From: Synechococcus sp. ROS8604
GTDB lineage: Bacteria; Cyanobacteriota; Cyanobacteriia; PCC-6307; Cyanobiaceae
Reading direction: 5' to 3'
Length of the DNA stretch: 64,000 bases
Assembly: GCF_014279655.1 (NCBI RefSeq)
Contig: NZ_CP047946.1
Location: 1,736,001-1,800,000, forward strand
The notes beneath the pieces were generated by a model. It was not told where the DNA came from. It did no database searches and saw only the letters and a list, made by a program, of their open reading frames with translations. The translations under genes were made by a program, and so were the position numbers. Positions 1 to 8,958 of the stretch are shown piece by piece. Each line of letters opens with the position of its first letter. Position 1 is the first letter of the stretch.

Positions 1-230
1 TTGATTACCTCCTGCACCTGGCCATGCACCCGTGCATACGCCGTTAGTACATCAGTATCACTGCAATCTGTACCGTCAACACCCAATGACCTACGAATAC
101 TGGCCCGATTTCCTAGGAATTCACGCAATCGCGCAGGGATTTTCCGCTCATACGTAAGCCTGCCCAGCCGATCAAGCTTCAGGTACTTAAGTAGCGCGTT
201 CTTCTTGGGCAACGGCTGCTGATAGGGCAA
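1..230 (-). CDS. Partial site-specific integrase (tyrosine recombinase) N-terminus, truncated at left edge
   Basis: Reading the minus strand from 230 down to 1 gives an uninterrupted frame of about 76 codons that is still open at the window edge. Its middle part reads LTYERKIPARLREFLG, followed by SIRRSLG. This is the layout of the N-terminal segment of many phage-type tyrosine recombinases: a Tyr/Arg-rich strand, a P-x-x-L-R turn, then an I-R-R-S-L-G stretch. The catalytic Arg-His-Arg-Tyr residues would lie outside the window. There is no ATG. The frame follows a TAG at 231-233, so a TTG start at 230 or 212 is assumed. It lies just downstream of the M16 gene pair. It could be a decayed fragment. 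The family call rests on the N-terminal pattern alone. Confidence 0.45.
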   Translation of the reverse strand, partial: MPYQQPLPKKNALLKYLKLDRLGRLTYERKIPARLREFLGNRASIRRSLGVDGTDCSDTDVLTAYARVHGQVQEVI

Positions 231-284
231 CTAATGCGGCAATTTTAGGGGCAATCCCTAGTGATAGCAACAGATCCCAGTGAC

Positions 285-1547
285 TTAACGCTTGCCCATC
301 GCTTGTTGCCATCGATCAGCCAGTGATTCGATGGCCGCTTGTGGTCCACAGAGGCTGAGTAGGGGATCAGACAGGTGACGAGAAGCCGCCAAGCGCAGTG
401 CAGTGCCATCGAGCGTCTCCATAGCCTCCATACAGCGATGGTCATGGTTATCGGGCAAACCAAGGCCTCTGAGCTGGGCTCGCCGTTCGGCTCTCTGACC
501 TGTTGTTTGCGAGGCATGGGCCAACTGACCACGAAATTTGGCACGCGCCAGATTGAGGTCCGCGCTGACAAGCGTGTGTTCCATCAGTTCCTTCCAACTC
601 ATCATCAGCAAATCCAAGCTGGTTAAGGCCTTATCAACAGCAGTGGATGCATGCAGAACAAATGGTGAGGCCTTGGCCCTTGCTGGATGGTGAACTCCTA
701 CGTCGTAGGCCACGCCATGGTCTTCGCGAAGCCGGCGAAACAACAGACTCGACATGCCAGTACCCAGATGGGTTTGCAACAAGCGCAGGGCAAGGTCATC
801 TGGATGTCCGTGAGGAAGCGTTGGCTGACCCAGCATCAGCACAACCTGTTCGGTTGACTGATGGTGGAGGTGAACGGTTTGTTTCGCACGCAGGGGTGCT
901 TGATCAAGGGAATCTTGAGCGGCCAGATCCGATTCCATTGATTTGGATTGAGGGCAAATTCCATCCGCTTGAAGTTGATCCAACAATCCAGCTGGAATCG
1001 AACCCGACAAGGCCAAAATCGCTCCCTCGGCGCTGAGCGATGTAGCAATCGGCCTTAGCGACTCAGCATTCAGTTGCTCCAACTCCTCCGCAACGCCCAG
1101 GGGGTCATGTCCATAGGGGCCCTCGCCATAGGCCAGATGCCGCCAGCCATCAAAGGCCACATGGAAAGGGTCTTCTCTCTGACGCTGCAACGCCTGAAGG
1201 CTCAACTCCCGCTCCAGATTCACCTGATCGGCTTGCAGATGGGGTTCATGAACCATCGAGTCCAAGAGGGGAAGCAATTGGGAGCTATCGAGATCCCGGC
1301 ATTTCATGCTGATCAGCAAGCCATCTTCGTTGGTGTCGCAGCGCAGACCTGCGCCACAACCCTCCACGAGATCGGCCATTTGCATGGCATCGAGGGAGCC
1401 ACAGCCGCGAGTCAGGACGGATGCCAACAGCTGATGCGCCCCCCTCTGGCCGATTGGATCAGCAGCGCTTCCGCGTCCGATCCACAATTTGGCAGCCAAC
1501 ACACCTGGTGTCTGAACCGGATCCAAAACCAAATCGGTTGTGCTCAC
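285..1547 (-). CDS. M16 family peptidase-like protein, inactive subunit
   Basis: About 420 residues, the usual length of a single-chain M16 (pitrilysin/processing-peptidase) protein. The position that carries the zinc motif HxxEH in active members reads GAHQLLASVL, so the Glu and second His are missing and it should not be catalytic. The rest of the fold is recognisable, including a C-terminal half with RRLREDHGVAYDVG, the R-Y-like segment of M16 proteins. Its GTG start at 1547 overlaps the stop of the upstream M16 gene in a GTGA quartet, so the two are translationally coupled. By analogy with processing peptidases, this chain would be the partner of the active subunit. The substrate is unknown; in cyanobacteria such pairs are usually annotated as insulinase-like or processing-protease-like. 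Confidence 0.85.
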   Translation of the reverse strand: MSTTDLVLDPVQTPGVLAAKLWIGRGSAADPIGQRGAHQLLASVLTRGCGSLDAMQMADLVEGCGAGLRCDTNEDGLLISMKCRDLDSSQLLPLLDSMVHEPHLQADQVNLERELSLQALQRQREDPFHVAFDGWRHLAYGEGPYGHDPLGVAEELEQLNAESLRPIATSLSAEGAILALSGSIPAGLLDQLQADGICPQSKSMESDLAAQDSLDQAPLRAKQTVHLHHQSTEQVVLMLGQPTLPHGHPDDLALRLLQTHLGTGMSSLLFRRLREDHGVAYDVGVHHPARAKASPFVLHASTAVDKALTSLDLLMMSWKELMEHTLVSADLNLARAKFRGQLAHASQTTGQRAERRAQLRGLGLPDNHDHRCMEAMETLDGTALRLAASRHLSDPLLSLCGPQAAIESLADRWQQAMGKR

Positions 1548-2773
1548 TCCGAGTCCTCCGGTAAGGCCAACAGAGTGAAGGCTTGATCAGGTTGCAAAAG
1601 CGGTAGCAAGGACTGTTGCAAGCGTTCAACCGTCCAGGTCTGCATGTAGCTGAGCGGAGACAACAACGTTTGGGTTCGCCCCCAAAGGGATTGGGATCCA
1701 GCAATGGCAGCAACGGATCCAGGCGCTTCCAAGCTGAAGCGCAGGCCATTTCCCACCAATTGCTGTGCCCGATGCAGCTCCTCACTAGCGATGGCTTCCA
1801 GCGAAGCCCGTTTCAATTCCTCCTCGATCACGGCTTCAACCCGATCGATCTGGTCCTCGGGGCAACAGGCTTCCAACATCACCACACTTCCCTGTTCCAT
1901 CACCGTGACGTCCATATCAATGGATTCCACGATTTGGAGATCTTCCCTTAACCGTTGCACCAATCGACTCCGCCTTCCCTCGGTTAGAAGAGTCGTGGCA
2001 AGGTCTGCGCCCATTACGCTGTCTTGATCGTTGGCTGCCGCCATCGGCCATGCCATCAGCAACCGTGCTGCTTCCAGGCGAGGGAATCGGGTGCTTTGTC
2101 GTCCGCTTTGAAACGCAAGCGAACGAGAGGCGGATGCACGTTCGTCCCCCTGGTCAAGATCGTCTTGAAGCTCAGAGAGGCGACTCGAGTGGATCTGCTC
2201 CAACAAACTCGCTGTCACAGCGCCACTGATGGCCAAACAACAGTTGGGGCCGCGATACCTCCTGCTGTGAAATTGGCGCATTCCCTCTGGAGTGCTATCG
2301 ATCAAACTCTTCTCCCAACCAAGAATGGGACGGCCGTAGGGATGCTGTCCAAAGCCTTGAGACAACAAGGTTTGGAACACCTGCTCGTCGGGTTGATCTC
2401 GGTACTGAGCAATCTCTTCAAGCACCACATCCCTCTCCATGCCGTAAGCGTCCTCTCTCAGGGCAGGATTCAGCACAAGGTCAAGCAACAGGTCGAGGGC
2501 GTTCTGAGCGCAGCTGGAAGGCACCAAAACGTGGAAGTGCACATCATCAAAACCCGTAGCCGCATTGCTGCTGCCACCAAGGGCCTCAATCCGACGATCA
2601 AATTCGCCGGCCTGCAACGTTGCACTGCCCTTAAACACCATGTGTTCTAAAAAGTGGGCAAGGCCCTCTTCCCCTTGGTCTTCCCAGGTACTTCCGGCTC
2701 GACACCAAAAGTCGAGACAGGTGAGGTCTGCGTCTGGCATCAGGGCAGTCACGGTTCGACAACCGTTGTTCAA
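1544..2773 (-). CDS. M16 family zinc metallopeptidase, active subunit
   Basis: About 409 residues with an intact inverted zinc motif in [12 protein letters not shown] near residues 38-49. A downstream [18 protein letters not shown] segment supplies the third metal ligand, a Glu. This is the catalytic partner of the inactive M16 chain encoded directly downstream, with a 4-base overlap. The first start codon available is TTG at 2773. However, the frame stays open upstream to a TGA at 2825-2827 and would add about a dozen residues ([14 protein letters not shown]). That extension has no ATG or GTG; a CTG at 2815 is the only candidate. The 5' end is therefore uncertain. It is transcribed divergently from pcyA, with fewer than 100 bp between starts. 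Confidence 0.9.
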   Translation of the reverse strand: MNNGCRTVTALMPDADLTCLDFWCRAGSTWEDQGEEGLAHFLEHMVFKGSATLQAGEFDRRIEALGGSSNAATGFDDVHFHVLVPSSCAQNALDLLLDLVLNPALREDAYGMERDVVLEEIAQYRDQPDEQVFQTLLSQGFGQHPYGRPILGWEKSLIDSTPEGMRQFHSRRYRGPNCCLAISGAVTASLLEQIHSSRLSELQDDLDQGDERASASRSLAFQSGRQSTRFPRLEAARLLMAWPMAAANDQDSVMGADLATTLLTEGRRSRLVQRLREDLQIVESIDMDVTVMEQGSVVMLEACCPEDQIDRVEAVIEEELKRASLEAIASEELHRAQQLVGNGLRFSLEAPGSVAAIAGSQSLWGRTQTLLSPLSYMQTWTVERLQQSLLPLLQPDQAFTLLALPEDSE

Positions 2774-2860
2774 GAGCTGATGCTGCAGCCCAGGGCCGGA
2801 GGCGATCTCGTTCAGGGTCCCGTGTCAAAGTCCCATTCTGTTCTGTCCCTCGCTGGACTG

Positions 2861-3598
2861 ATGTCCGAATCCACCAACGGTCTTGAATTGCATCCGCTGG
2901 TGACCTCCCTAGCGGAGCAAATTCGCACGTGCCGGACAGCTCTCCCAGACCTCTCCCCTCTTGCTGTAGACCCAGCATTTGAGGAGATCAGCGGCATGCT
3001 GGATGGTGAAACGCTCTTCATTCGCAACGAGCTGCATCAATGCCTTGGTCTCCGCAAACTGCACCTTGAGATTGCTCGCCTAGGCATGGGATTGCAGATC
3101 CTCCACTGCGTCTTTTTTCCAGATCCGAGGTTCGACCTACCCGTATTTGGTGCCGATATTGTTGCCAGCAAAGCGGGTATTTCGGCGGCGATCGTTGATC
3201 TCTCCCCTGTCTGCAATGCCTTACCAGAGGCGGTGAGTCAACCGCTCAGTGCTCTTCAATTGCCGCCGTTTCAGCAGGTAAGAGACTTGCCCGCGTGGGG
3301 AACCATTTTTTCCCCCTATGTGAAATTCATTCGACCCGTTGATCAGCAAGAAGAGACCTGGTTCGTTGACCTTGTCGCTGACTATCTCAACATCCTGCGC
3401 CAGGCGATTCTGGCAACCGCTCCCGATGCTCTTGATTCACTCCCTACGATCGATCGTCATCAAGGCCAACTCTCCTATTGCCGGCAACAGAAACGCAACG
3501 ACAAGACCCGACGCGTCTTAGAGAAAGCCTTCGGAAGCGCTTGGGCCGATCGCTACATCGAGGACATGCTCTTCGACGATCCTCCACCTCTTCTATGA
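2861..3598 (+). CDS. pcyA: Phycocyanobilin:ferredoxin oxidoreductase
   Basis: 245 residues, the normal length of PcyA. It reduces biliverdin IXalpha to phycocyanobilin with four electrons from ferredoxin, making the chromophore of phycobilisomes and phytochromes. The diagnostic block [21 protein letters not shown] is present. It holds the catalytic His (in LHCVFFP) and Asp (in GADIV) of the ferredoxin-dependent bilin reductase family. The C-terminal [12 protein letters not shown] region is also typical. The ATG at 2861 is chosen because it begins at the expected distance from the conserved core; a longer open frame upstream overlaps the divergent M16 gene. The stop overlaps the next gene's start (ATGA), so it is coupled to a DevBCA-type exporter. 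Confidence 0.95.
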   Translation: MSESTNGLELHPLVTSLAEQIRTCRTALPDLSPLAVDPAFEEISGMLDGETLFIRNELHQCLGLRKLHLEIARLGMGLQILHCVFFPDPRFDLPVFGADIVASKAGISAAIVDLSPVCNALPEAVSQPLSALQLPPFQQVRDLPAWGTIFSPYVKFIRPVDQQEETWFVDLVADYLNILRQAILATAPDALDSLPTIDRHQGQLSYCRQQKRNDKTRRVLEKAFGSAWADRYIEDMLFDDPPPLL

Positions 3599-4500
3599 AG
3601 CAATTACCTCTATGGGTGATGGTTGGGGTGCTCGGAGCTGCCGTTGTCGGAGCCGGTGTCTGGATCACGCGCCGGCCGGCAACGAAAGTCCAACCCGCTG
3701 CCGCGGTTCAAAAAGTACGTGCTCCGGAAGCGGTTGCTGCCCTCGGCCAACTCAAGCCTGCAGGAGAAGTCCGTCGCTTGGCGGCACCGATGAGTGGCGC
3801 TGGTGGTACGCCGCGCATTGCCGCCTTGCTGGTGAAGGAAGGGGACCCGATTCGCAAGGGTCAACCCTTGGCAATCTTTGATAACCGACCCCAAATCGCG
3901 GCCGAAATCGCTGAGGTGGACGCCCAAATCCAATCGGCTGCGCTCGAAGTGAAACTGCAACAGCGAGAGGTGTCCCGCTATGCAGCAGCGGCCAAGGTGG
4001 GAGCAGCTGCCATGGTGCTCTATGAGGAAAAACAAGATGAGCTCAAACGCTTTCAACAGGAAGGCTTCGAGCTGAGCGCAAAGCGACGAAGCCTCGAGGC
4101 CGACCTTGCTGAAAGCGAACTGCTCTCTCCCATTGATGGCGTCGTGCTCAAAATTCATAGCCGCGTCGGCGAGCGTCCGGGCAGCGACGGTGTGATGGAG
4201 GTCGGAGCCAGCCAAACCATGGAGGCCCTGGTGGAGGTGTATGAGTCGGATATCAATCGCATTTCAATTGGCCAATCCGTCAGCTTGATTAGCGAAAACG
4301 GCGGATTCAAAGGATCACTCGAAGGACGCGTCGAACGCATCACCCCCCAGGTGCGACAGCGAAAAGTGCTTTCAACCGATCCCACCGGTGATGCCGATGC
4401 CAGGGTCATCGAAGTGGATGTGGTTCTTTCTCCAGAGTCGGAAAAAAGAGTGACGCAACTCTCGGGTCTAAAAGTCATTGCCCGCTTCAAGACCCCATGA
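3595..4500 (+). CDS. HlyD/DevB-type membrane fusion protein of an ABC exporter
   Basis: 301 residues. One N-terminal membrane segment at about residues 5-25 ([19 protein letters not shown]) anchors the protein, and the rest is periplasmic. A biotinyl-lipoyl-like half domain ([35 protein letters not shown]) is followed by an alpha-helical hairpin with [22 protein letters not shown] second half domain then reads [21 protein letters not shown]. This is the classical adaptor layout of membrane fusion proteins that bridge an inner-membrane ABC exporter to a TolC-like channel. It overlaps pcyA and the next permease gene by 4 bases each, so the set is one operon. DevB is the heterocyst glycolipid exporter homologue; in a unicellular strain the substrate is unknown. 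Confidence 0.88.
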   Translation: MKQLPLWVMVGVLGAAVVGAGVWITRRPATKVQPAAAVQKVRAPEAVAALGQLKPAGEVRRLAAPMSGAGGTPRIAALLVKEGDPIRKGQPLAIFDNRPQIAAEIAEVDAQIQSAALEVKLQQREVSRYAAAAKVGAAAMVLYEEKQDELKRFQQEGFELSAKRRSLEADLAESELLSPIDGVVLKIHSRVGERPGSDGVMEVGASQTMEALVEVYESDINRISIGQSVSLISENGGFKGSLEGRVERITPQVRQRKVLSTDPTGDADARVIEVDVVLSPESEKRVTQLSGLKVIARFKTP

Positions 4501-5669
4501 TTCGAGCCTTATGGCGGCAGCGCAGAATTCCCTTGGCATTCTTGATGCTGATTCGTCAGCCCGTTCGTCTAGCGGTCGCTCTGGCAGGCATCAGCTTCGC
4601 CGGAATTCTGATGTTCATGCAGCTGGGCTTTCGCGACGGATTGTTTGACGCAAGTATCGTGATTCATCGCCTGTTTGATGCAGACATCGTCTTAATCAGC
4701 CCACGCTCCACCAGTTCCGTGAGCATGGCCGGCTTCCCCCGCAGGCGACTGATTCAGGCCATGGCCGCTCCTGAAGTGGAGGGAATTACGCCCGTCCACT
4801 GGAATCTGCTGCTTTGGAGAAATCCCGAAACCCTGGGGACACGATCCATTCTTGCGCTGGGGTTTGAACCCAACCATCCCCTCTTCACCGATCCAACATT
4901 GGCAGCAAAAGCCAAGCTGCTTACCCAGAAAGGCCGGGTCTTATTTGACGAAAAATCGCGAGCAGAATTTGGTCCCGTAGCCGAATGGTTTCGGGAGGGA
5001 CGCACCGTTGAAAGCGAAATTGCTGGCAAAAGAGTTCGCGTGGCGGGCCTGATTGGCCTTGGGGCGTCCTTTGGCGCTGATGGCAACTTATTAATGAGCA
5101 GCGAAACATTTTTGGATTTAATTCCAAACACTCCCTCGGGAAGCATCGAAGTGGGCTTGGTTCGCCTTAAGCCTGGAAGTGATGCAGAGCAGGTGGCTCA
5201 ACGCCTTCAATCCCAACTTCCCGACGATGTCACAGTGCTGACAAAGCAAGGATTCATCAATTTCGAGCAAAATTACTGGCGTACAAGCACATCCATTGGC
5301 TTCATTTTTACCCTCGGTGCCGCCATGGGTTTCGTGGTGGGCTGCGTGATTGTGTATCAGGTTCTGTATTCAGATGTCAGCGATCATTTGCCCGAATACG
5401 CCACCCTGATGGCGATGGGGTACAAGCTCAATAGTTTGCTGGGAGTTGTGGTCAGAGAAGGCCTGTTGCTTGCTCTTTTTGGTTACTTACCGGCTTACGC
5501 CGCCGGACAGGGCCTGTACCTCTTGGTGCGAAACGCCACCCAGTTGCCAGTGGCGATGAACACGGTGCGGGCCGTGAGCGTGTTCAGCATGATCTTGATC
5601 ATGTGCATGCTCTCAGCAGGTCTTGCCATGCGCCGACTCGTGGATGCCGATCCGGCGGAGATTTTTTAA
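4497..5669 (+). CDS. devC: DevC-type ABC exporter permease (FtsX/MacB-like)
   Basis: 390 residues. An N-terminal membrane segment (LAVALAGISFAGILMFMQLGFRDG) is followed by a large periplasmic domain at roughly residues 50-250. Three more membrane segments come at the C-terminal end (FIFTLGAAMGFVVGCVIVYQVLYSDV; LGVVVREGLLLALFGYLPAYAAG; SVFSMILIMCMLSAGLAMRRL). This four-helix arrangement is that of FtsX/MacB/DevC permeases. It overlaps the fusion-protein gene (ATGA) and precedes the matching ATPase by 4 bases. Together they form a complete DevBCA-type exporter. The C-terminal RRLVDADPAEIF is a common ending of the DevC family. The cargo cannot be told from sequence. Confidence 0.9.
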   Translation: MIRALWRQRRIPLAFLMLIRQPVRLAVALAGISFAGILMFMQLGFRDGLFDASIVIHRLFDADIVLISPRSTSSVSMAGFPRRRLIQAMAAPEVEGITPVHWNLLLWRNPETLGTRSILALGFEPNHPLFTDPTLAAKAKLLTQKGRVLFDEKSRAEFGPVAEWFREGRTVESEIAGKRVRVAGLIGLGASFGADGNLLMSSETFLDLIPNTPSGSIEVGLVRLKPGSDAEQVAQRLQSQLPDDVTVLTKQGFINFEQNYWRTSTSIGFIFTLGAAMGFVVGCVIVYQVLYSDVSDHLPEYATLMAMGYKLNSLLGVVVREGLLLALFGYLPAYAAGQGLYLLVRNATQLPVAMNTVRAVSVFSMILIMCMLSAGLAMRRLVDADPAEIF

Positions 5670-5673
5670 GGCG

Positions 5674-6366
5674 ATGGCAACGAGCTCACTCACCGTTGAT
5701 ATTCATGCGCTAAGCCATTGGTACGGCAAAGGCTCCACCCGCAGGCAGGTGCTGCAAGGGGTGGACTTGCAAATTGCTGCCGGTGAAGTGGTGCTGCTCA
5801 CTGGTCCTTCCGGCTGCGGCAAAACAACCTTGCTCACCTTGATCGGAGCCTTGCGAAAGGTGCAGGAGGGTGACGTTGAGGTGTTTGGACAGCAGTTACG
5901 CGGAGCAGCTCGCGGCCAGCGTCAGCGATTGCGCCGTCGCATTGGCATGATTTTCCAGGGCCACAATCTCTTGCGCTGCCTCACCGCTGAACAAAATGTG
6001 CAGATGGGCGCTGATCTGTTGCCCAATCTTGTGTACAGGGCTCGCCGCGATCAGGCACGGGAATGGTTGCGCTCTGTGGGACTTGAAGACGAGTTAGGGA
6101 AGCTCCCCCATGACCTTTCCGGGGGCCAAAAGCAACGCGTAGCGATCGCCAGAGCCCTGGCAGCCAAACCCCAGCTCCTCCTTGCCGATGAACCAACAGC
6201 GGCCCTTGATAGCGGCACTGGCCGCGAAGTGGTGGAGCTACTCAAGCGCTTGGCGCGCGAACAGTCTTGTTCTGTGCTGATGGTGACGCATGATCCGCGC
6301 ATTCTTGATGTGGCAGATCGTCTTGTTCGAATGGAAGATGGGCGTCTGTACCAGACGATTCGTTAA
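5674..6366 (+). CDS. devA: DevA-type ABC exporter ATPase
   Basis: 230 residues, a single MacB/LolD-type nucleotide-binding domain. Visible motifs in order are Walker A GPSGCGKTTLL, the Q-loop IFQGHNLL, the signature LSGGQKQR, Walker B LLLADEPTAALD, and the H-loop MVTHDPR. It powers the exporter formed with the two preceding genes. The ATG at 5674 is preferred over the upstream frame inside devC because it gives the standard N-terminus and leaves a 4-base gap after the devC stop. The whole pcyA-devBCA run has no internal promoter space, so bilin synthesis and export genes are likely co-transcribed. Confidence 0.92.
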   Translation: MATSSLTVDIHALSHWYGKGSTRRQVLQGVDLQIAAGEVVLLTGPSGCGKTTLLTLIGALRKVQEGDVEVFGQQLRGAARGQRQRLRRRIGMIFQGHNLLRCLTAEQNVQMGADLLPNLVYRARRDQAREWLRSVGLEDELGKLPHDLSGGQKQRVAIARALAAKPQLLLADEPTAALDSGTGREVVELLKRLAREQSCSVLMVTHDPRILDVADRLVRMEDGRLYQTIR

Positions 6367-6404
6367 GTTGGTGCGAGTAAAAGAGTTGGAATCTTCCAAA
6401 ACGC

Positions 6405-6560
6405 ATGGCTAAGCGCAGAAACCTCAAGAAGGAAAAGCAGGAGCGCAATCGCGCTTACGCCCGCAAATTCAAGAAGCGCAAGCTCCGCAATGACGGCCGT
6501 GGTGAAGGTGCTGGCAACGGCGTAACCGGAACTGCAAACAACGGTGGTGCTGCGGATTGA
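6405..6560 (+). CDS. Small, very basic conserved-type protein (51 aa)
   Basis: A 51-residue ORF. The first 28 residues are dense in Lys and Arg (MAKRRNLKKEKQERN, then YARKFKKRKLR). The tail is Gly/Asn/Ala-rich and ends in GGAAD. It lies 38 bases after devA on the same strand and is closed by a strong terminator about 50 bases later, so it is likely the last gene of that transcript. The composition suggests RNA or ribosome association, but no family function is known to me. I believe similar short proteins occur in other marine picocyanobacteria; that is from memory and not shown here. Confidence 0.7.
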   Translation: MAKRRNLKKEKQERNRAYARKFKKRKLRNDGRGEGAGNGVTGTANNGGAAD

Positions 6561-6611
6561 TCGCTTTGGCGTGACCCTGCACCGTTTGCATCAAAACCAT
6601 TTGCATCAAGA

Positions 6612-6635
6612 AAGAGGGGGAGACCCCTCTTTTTT
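6612..6635 (+). terminator. Rho-independent terminator after the pcyA-devBCA operon
   Basis: A perfect 8-bp stem AAGAGGGG/CCCCTCTT at 6612-6619 and 6624-6631 with a GAGA tetraloop, running into a T tract at 6630-6635. It is placed 50 bases after the small basic protein and before the glycosyltransferase gene at 6678. Confidence 0.88.
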
Positions 6636-6677
6636 GATGGCTTTAGGCTGAACCCCTCTTGCCCCTATTTCGCGCGG

Positions 6678-7610
6678 ATGTTCATCAGCGTCGTCATCCC
6701 CACCTACAACCGGCGCTCGATTCTTGAGAAGTGCCTGCTGGCACTGGAACGTCAAGATCCCAGCGGGGAAATCGAAAACTACGAAGTGGTTGTCGTCGAT
6801 GACGGTTCCAGCGACGGCACTCCCGACTGGTTGCGACAGGACGCCGCTCGCTTCCCCCATGTTCGCCTTGTGGAACAGCAGCATGGCGGACCTGCAGAAG
6901 GTCGTAATCGCGGCGTTGATCATGCCAAAGGAGATGTGATCGTCTTTATCGATAGTGATTTAGTGGTCACATCAAGCTTTCTCGCATCCCATGCGCGCGC
7001 CTTAAGTCGTCGTTGGAATCAGCAGGGAAATCGTCTCTGTTTCACCTATGGCGCTGTGATCAATACAGCCAATTTTGATCAACCAACAGCAGAACGACAC
7101 AAACTACGAGATCTCTCCTGGGCGTACTTCGCAACAGGAAACGTGGCGATCGACCGTGAGGTTTTGGAACGATCCGGGTTATTTGATCTTGGGTTCCGCC
7201 TCTATGGATGGGAAGACCTGGAGCTTGGAGAACGGCTGAGGCAAATGGGCGTTGAGCTGGTGAAATGTCCAGAAGCGGTTGGATATCACTGGCATCCAGC
7301 ATTTCGCCTAGACCAAATCCCAGACCTGATTCGCGTCGAGCGGGAACGGGCACGCATGGGCTTGGTGTTTTATCGCAAGCATCCCAGTCGTCGGGTCCGG
7401 TTCATCATTCAATTCACCTGGTTGCATCGCCTGCTTTGGTCCTTGCTCACCGTCGGAGGCCTCCTCAATGAACGCAGCCTTCGCCCGCTGATGGCCTGGC
7501 TGATTCAACGGGGCCAACCATCCCTGGCTCTGGAGTTGTTGCGCCTACCCCTCAACCGGATTGGTGTGGAAGCGCTGTATCGCGAAGCCCGGCAAGCAGG
7601 ATTGCACTGA
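6678..7610 (+). CDS. Family 2 glycosyltransferase
   Basis: 310 residues. The GT-A fold is clear: ISVVIPTYNRRS at the start, VVVVDDGSSDGT for nucleotide-sugar binding, GPAEGRNRG, and the metal-binding FIDSDLV (the DxD position) near residue 95. A GWEDLELGERLRQMG segment near residue 180 is typical of GT2 acceptor-site regions. There is no strong membrane anchor; the C-terminal half has a few hydrophobic stretches (FTWLHRLLWSLLTVGGLL). It is expected to transfer a sugar to a cell-surface glycan. The donor and acceptor are unknown. The gene is followed after 5 bases by rsmE. Confidence 0.88.
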   Translation: MFISVVIPTYNRRSILEKCLLALERQDPSGEIENYEVVVVDDGSSDGTPDWLRQDAARFPHVRLVEQQHGGPAEGRNRGVDHAKGDVIVFIDSDLVVTSSFLASHARALSRRWNQQGNRLCFTYGAVINTANFDQPTAERHKLRDLSWAYFATGNVAIDREVLERSGLFDLGFRLYGWEDLELGERLRQMGVELVKCPEAVGYHWHPAFRLDQIPDLIRVERERARMGLVFYRKHPSRRVRFIIQFTWLHRLLWSLLTVGGLLNERSLRPLMAWLIQRGQPSLALELLRLPLNRIGVEALYREARQAGLH

Positions 7611-7615
7611 ATCGA

Positions 7616-8374
7616 ATGGTGGCGGAGCTGCGTCGGCTACTGATCGAACCCTCCCGCATGGCCGACCGTGATGGCGATGGATGCCTTGTGCTTCGCGATG
7701 ACGAATGTCATTATCTTCGTCGGGTGTTACGGCTGCGTCCTGGAGCGCCTGTGGAGGTTGTCGATGGCCGCGGCCACCTTTGGGAGGGATTGCTTCAGGA
7801 GAAGGGGCAACTCCTGCTTCCCGGCATTTGTCACACCACAACCCCTGCCAGCACCCCTCGGTTGGGCCTCGCAATTGCTCTGGTTCGACGGGGCATGGAT
7901 GAGGTCATGCGCATGGCCTGTGAATTGGGCGTGGATTGCATCCAACCCTTGAAAGCAACGCGATCCACACCCCAAGCGGACTACAAACCAGAGCGCTGGC
8001 AGCTGATCCTCAAAGAAGCGGTCGAGCAATGCGAGCGGCTCTGGATGCCCCAGCTCCTCCCGCTGACATCCACGGGTAGCTGGTGGACGCGGCCGGACAC
8101 CAGCGACACGCTGGCCATTGCCACCACACGCTTAGAAGGGCTTCCTGCTTTAGAGCCTTGGTTGCAGCGCCAAACCCCTGGGAACAACTGCATCTGGCTT
8201 TCGATTGGCCCGGAGGGAGGCTGGGACCCTCAGGAGCAAGCGAAAGCCCTGAGGGAAGGATGGTCAGCGGTGAGTCTCAGTGAGGACATTTTGCGCTCTT
8301 CCACAGCAGCGATTGCCGGGGTGGCAACGCTGAGCAGTTGGCGGCGTACGACGCCAACTGGAGATCAGACCTGA
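7616..8374 (+). CDS. rsmE: 16S rRNA (uracil-1498-N3)-methyltransferase RsmE
   Basis: 252 residues, the usual RsmE length. It is a SPOUT-class SAM-dependent methyltransferase that methylates U1498 in helix 44 of 16S rRNA. The N-terminal PUA-like part has HYLRRVLRLRPGAPVEVVDG, and the C-terminal trefoil-knot region has LSIGPEGGWDPQE and SEDILRSSTAAIAGVATL, the SAM-binding signatures of the family. The ATG at 7616 lies 5 bases after the glycosyltransferase stop, so the two genes are probably co-transcribed. Confidence 0.93.
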   Translation: MVAELRRLLIEPSRMADRDGDGCLVLRDDECHYLRRVLRLRPGAPVEVVDGRGHLWEGLLQEKGQLLLPGICHTTTPASTPRLGLAIALVRRGMDEVMRMACELGVDCIQPLKATRSTPQADYKPERWQLILKEAVEQCERLWMPQLLPLTSTGSWWTRPDTSDTLAIATTRLEGLPALEPWLQRQTPGNNCIWLSIGPEGGWDPQEQAKALREGWSAVSLSEDILRSSTAAIAGVATLSSWRRTTPTGDQT

Positions 8375-8381
8375 AGCGGCG

Positions 8382-8861
8382 TCAGCTACTGAATAGCTCT
8401 GATGCCATGTCCTTGAACCCCTTCAAATTTCTTCCCGGACGGCGACGCTCAGGACGCAGCGCACGACCGGGCTGGACCATCTCCGGAGCGAACGTGCTGA
8501 GCCTGACGACAGGACGCTCGGATTCCGCCTTTGCCAGTTCCGCTGCAATCGCTTCAGCTGTGGTGAGGGAACCTGCTGCGGCCGCTGGTGTTGATGGCTT
8601 CAGTGCCGATGGCGCTGGTGCCGATGGCGCTGGCACTGAAGCCGTCGCTGCGGAAGCGACAGGGGCAGAAGCTGCAGGAGCCGAAGCCGCGGCTGGGGTG
8701 GTAAGCGCTGCAGCTGGTTTGGAAATAGCGGGAATGGGGGCAAGAGCCTCCTCTTGACCGTCCTCCTCAGGAAGGTCTCGAACAGGCGCGATCTGAATCG
8801 CCTGGTCGCTCGAAGCGCCTTCCTCGAGGTTGAGGAAAAAGCCTTTGCTCTTCAGCGCCAT
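8382..8861 (-). CDS. Ala/Pro-rich hypothetical protein
   Basis: 159 residues, no recognised family. The N-terminus (MALKSKGFFLNLEEGA) and C-terminus (RRRPGRNLKGFKDMASELFSS) look structured. They are joined by a long low-complexity linker of Ala, Pro, Ser, Thr and Val (roughly residues 40-105, with alternating APASAP-type steps). This is the pattern of a disordered tether or a linker between two short interaction motifs. The ATG at 8861 is preferred over an upstream codon because it gives a compact start. It is convergent with rsmE, 8 bases from its stop, and divergent from the chimeric leader at 8921. Confidence 0.65.
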   Translation of the reverse strand: MALKSKGFFLNLEEGASSDQAIQIAPVRDLPEEDGQEEALAPIPAISKPAAALTTPAAASAPAASAPVASAATASVPAPSAPAPSALKPSTPAAAAGSLTTAEAIAAELAKAESERPVVRLSTFAPEMVQPGRALRPERRRPGRNLKGFKDMASELFSS

Positions 8862-8920
8862 GCCAGGTTCCGGTGGACAACGTGGGCTGATTATCCAACC
8901 CAAACCGTCTGAATGGGCTG

Positions 8921-8958
8921 ATGCTTAGGGCAGTGCAACACAGCTCGATGGTTTTGCC
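8921..8958 (+). repeat. 38-bp direct repeat, copy 1 (left of the inserted glycosyltransferase)
   Basis: A perfect 38-base match to 9992-10029, starting with ATGCTTAGGGCAGTGC and ending in GGTTTTGCC. Similarity continues more weakly to about position 8982 (shared AAACATCA and TGGGG), so the full duplicated unit is about 60 bases. Copy 2 is the first codons of the DUF92 gene. The two copies bracket the glycosyltransferase gene with a period of 1071 bases. Confidence 0.95.

Noticed and set aside
375-2650. Several long plus-strand frames opposite the M16 genes
   Set aside because: They mirror the codon pattern of strong minus-strand genes with clear family motifs; they are antisense shadows.
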